This document shows, in pieces, positions 62,402 to 64,000 of a stretch of 64,000 nucleotides of DNA (its first letter is position 1; each line of letters begins with the position of its first letter). The notes beneath the pieces were generated by a model. It saw nothing but the letters and a program-made list of their open reading frames with translations, searched no databases and was not told where the DNA came from. Location: assembly GCA_013298695.1 (NCBI GenBank), contig JAAFIS010000008.1:1-64000 (forward strand), written 5' to 3'. Both the position numbers and the translations under genes were made by a program. Source of the DNA: Betaproteobacteria bacterium. GTDB taxonomy: Bacteria; Pseudomonadota; Gammaproteobacteria; Burkholderiales; Casimicrobiaceae.

Positions 62402-62485
62402 CGCGTTGCCAGCAAAATTCGTACTATTTTGCGTGACCGCCGAGCGCACCTGCGCTCGGCTCTTGGGTAGTGGATCGAGCGCTAA

Positions 62486-63136
62486 TTAGTAGCGATTCTC
62501 ATCGCGGCGCGTGTTGTCGTTGCTGTCTTTGGTGCCGAGCAATACAGGTTTGAGCGATTCGTCGATCGGCTTGGGGCCGATCCAGATTTGCAGCAGCGCG
62601 TTCCAAAACGTTTCGTCGGGGAACACTTCGCCGACGCGTTTCCCGTTGATCAATACGACGGTGCCCGTTCCCGGAAGCTGGTCTACGGAAATGGTTTCGC
62701 CTTTTTTGAGCACCGGAACTTGACCGAAAATATTGCCGAGTCGCAGTAGGCTGTCGAAGTACTTTTGCTGATCGGCTTGCGACAAATTGTTGCGCATGCC
62801 GTCGCGCAAGCCTTTGGAGAAATCGTTAGCGTTGATTTCGCGCAGCAGGTTGATATGGATTCGCTTCGCGCCTTTTAGCGCAGCGATTTCTGCACCCGTA
62901 GAGCGCTTTTGCGGAAGATAGACAGAGTTCACGTAAACGCGAACCAGCCCAGCTGCGGCATAACGAATGCCCGATCCGTTCAATACGGCGTCGCTTCCAG
63001 CGATTTTTATTCGCTCCTCAACTTTAACGCCCGCGACGTCTGCCGCCCAAGAAAATTGGGCAGTGAGCCCAAAAGTTAGCGCCGCACCGATAACGGCAAG
63101 CGCTTTTCCGATTTCAAGTTTTTTCAATGATTTCAT
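62486..63136 (-). CDS. Exported chalcone-isomerase-like protein
   Basis: 216 residues. Signal peptide ending FSWA. The body (KVEERIKIAGSDAVLNGSGI, YVNSVYLPQKRSTGAEIAAL, RIHINLLREINANDFSKGLR, GQVPVLKKGETISVDQL, VVLINGKRVGEVFPDETFW) matches the bacterial chalcone-isomerase-like family. These keep the fold but generally not flavonoid chemistry; role unknown. ATG at 63136. Confidence 0.87.
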   Translation of the reverse strand: MKSLKKLEIGKALAVIGAALTFGLTAQFSWAADVAGVKVEERIKIAGSDAVLNGSGIRYAAAGLVRVYVNSVYLPQKRSTGAEIAALKGAKRIHINLLREINANDFSKGLRDGMRNNLSQADQQKYFDSLLRLGNIFGQVPVLKKGETISVDQLPGTGTVVLINGKRVGEVFPDETFWNALLQIWIGPKPIDESLKPVLLGTKDSNDNTRRDENRY

Positions 63137-63197
63137 GGTCCATCCTTATTGAGCCGATATTTTTCTACGCTGTGTAGCGATCAACGTATGGGCAAAA

Positions 63198-63821
63198 CTA
63201 AAGCCCCAAACGCGCCAGCGACCCCGCACCCTGGCGGATCACTTGCGCATCGGTTCCCGTTAAGTCCACGACCGTTGTCGCGGCTTCTGGCACCTCGCCA
63301 GCATCAATTATCAACGCAAGTCGCTTGGAAAAGGTCGACTCGATTTCGTTCGGATCGTTGAGTGGGTGCTCTGTCCCCGGCGGAATGAGCGTTGTTGAGA
63401 GTATCGGCTCGCCCAGTTCTGCCAGCAGCGCACGAACCACGGCATGCTCGGGCACCCGCAAACCAATAGTCGACCGCTTCGGATGGAGCAGCCGTTTTGG
63501 CACTTCGCGCGTACCTTCAAGGATGAACGTGTACGGGCCGGGGGTGCCCTGTTTGATGATGCGAAATGCGACGTTATCCACGCGGGCGTACTTCCCGAGT
63601 TCTGTCAAGTCGGCGCAAACGAGGGTCAGGTGGTGCTTGTCGTCAACTCCGCGAAGCGTGCGCAGAGCTTTCAGCGCATTGGCGTCGCCGAGGTGACAGC
63701 CCAGTGCGTAAGAGCTGTCGGTTGGGTAGGCGATAACGTGACCGGCGCGCAGCAATTCAGCGGCCTGCTTGATGAGGCGAGGCTGCGGGTTTTGCGGATG
63801 AATGTGGAATCGCTGAGTCAT
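63198..63821 (-). CDS. Sua5/YciO/YrdC-family protein, YciO type
   Basis: 207 residues. The nucleotide- and RNA-binding fold shows AYPTDSSYALGCHL, KHHLTLVCADLTELGKYAR, PGPYTFILEGTREVPKRLL and KRSTIGLRVPEH. It is closer to YciO than to YrdC/TsaC, so a role in threonylcarbamoyl-adenosine formation is possible but not certain. ATG at 63821. The end (DAQVIRQGAGSLARLGL) is typical of the family. Confidence 0.9.
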   Translation of the reverse strand: MTQRFHIHPQNPQPRLIKQAAELLRAGHVIAYPTDSSYALGCHLGDANALKALRTLRGVDDKHHLTLVCADLTELGKYARVDNVAFRIIKQGTPGPYTFILEGTREVPKRLLHPKRSTIGLRVPEHAVVRALLAELGEPILSTTLIPPGTEHPLNDPNEIESTFSKRLALIIDAGEVPEAATTVVDLTGTDAQVIRQGAGSLARLGL

Positions 63822-63849
63822 AATATGGGTATTCTATCTTTTACATATA

Positions 63850-63945
63850 CAGAGCCGCGCTCTGCGCGAAGACGTCGGCCTCCGGTCTATAACGCCGACC
63901 CCTCGGTCTAAGACGACGCTGCCTCGGCGTAAGACGACGCCACCA
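63850..63945. repeat. TAAGACGACGC-family repeats at the window end
   Basis: GAAGACGTCGG, CTATAACGCCGAC, CTAAGACGACGCT (63908-63920) and GTAAGACGACGCC (63929-63941) follow each other. The 13-mer at 63908 is identical to 41428-41440 between iscS and iscU. No gene is seen from 63822 to the end of the window. Confidence 0.65.
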
Positions 63946-64000
63946 TGGGTCGCCAGCGAGTGAAGCTTTGCAACACGACACAAACTTCTTTGAAATCTAC

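Overview
The window looks like a chromosomal stretch of a Gram-negative betaproteobacterium, probably Burkholderiales-like. The case rests on an iscR-S-U-A-(DUF3703)-hscB-hscA-fdx-iscX operon, a PrpE-type acyl-CoA ligase, an IPTL-like C-terminal sorting tail and a NodT/MFP/RND efflux operon. The genus cannot be told from the sequence. I saw no rRNA, tRNA, transposase, phage gene or CRISPR array.

Layout. 1-4.9 kb: the 3' part of gltX, carrying an in-frame repeat insertion; a DUF302 secreted protein; modABC. 5-9.5 kb: six minus-strand secreted or membrane proteins of unknown function. 9.5-17.4 kb: five consecutive minus-strand genes for repeat proteins (three seven-repeat delta-60 proteins, one RCC1 fragment, one TolB/WD40-like protein), all ending in the same single calcium-loop, dockerin-like tail. 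17.4-23.8 kb: a C-terminal-winged-helix/BTAD (SARP-like) regulator, a plant-type LRR protein, two divergent CARDB paralogues and a GIDE-like membrane protein, linked by shared palindromes and 11-bp-spaced direct repeats. 23.8-30.1 kb: a LuxR-type regulator, a NylB/beta-lactamase-like hydrolase, an SH3 protein, XdhC and an orphan substrate-binding protein. 30.3-33.9 kb: an RHH-like gene, PspA, YqiJ-like and flotillin (membrane-stress operon). 34.1-39.1 kb: an unknown secreted protein, a Ser/Thr kinase with a large helical C-terminus and its ECF sigma factor. 39.5-46.1 kb: the isc operon. 46.3-51.1 kb: small enzymes and DUF proteins, a BNR propeller and a MoaD/ThiS-like protein. 51.3-57.9 kb: tetR plus tripartite RND efflux operon. 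58-64 kb: prpE, a lipoprotein, a prolyl-4-hydroxylase-like enzyme, a secreted-protein gene broken by a stop codon, a chalcone-isomerase-like protein and a YciO/YrdC-type protein.

The most unusual property is the density and variety of small dispersed repeats. At least six families are visible: a GGTTCGAC...CACGAACGG family that has entered gltX in frame and forms a 72-bp tandem array; a two-palindrome TCGCCCA...TGGGCGA element whose two palindromes sit 66-67 bp apart at four loci; REPIN-like inverted pairs of three other families; and a TAAGACGACGC family. Four gaps of the isc operon each hold a different family.

The best candidates for an undescribed system are (a) the five-gene propeller plus calcium-loop-tail cluster and (b) the neighbouring SARP-like regulator with its predicted operators in front of the divergent CARDB genes. 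Functions are inferred from motifs read by eye; no database search was possible.
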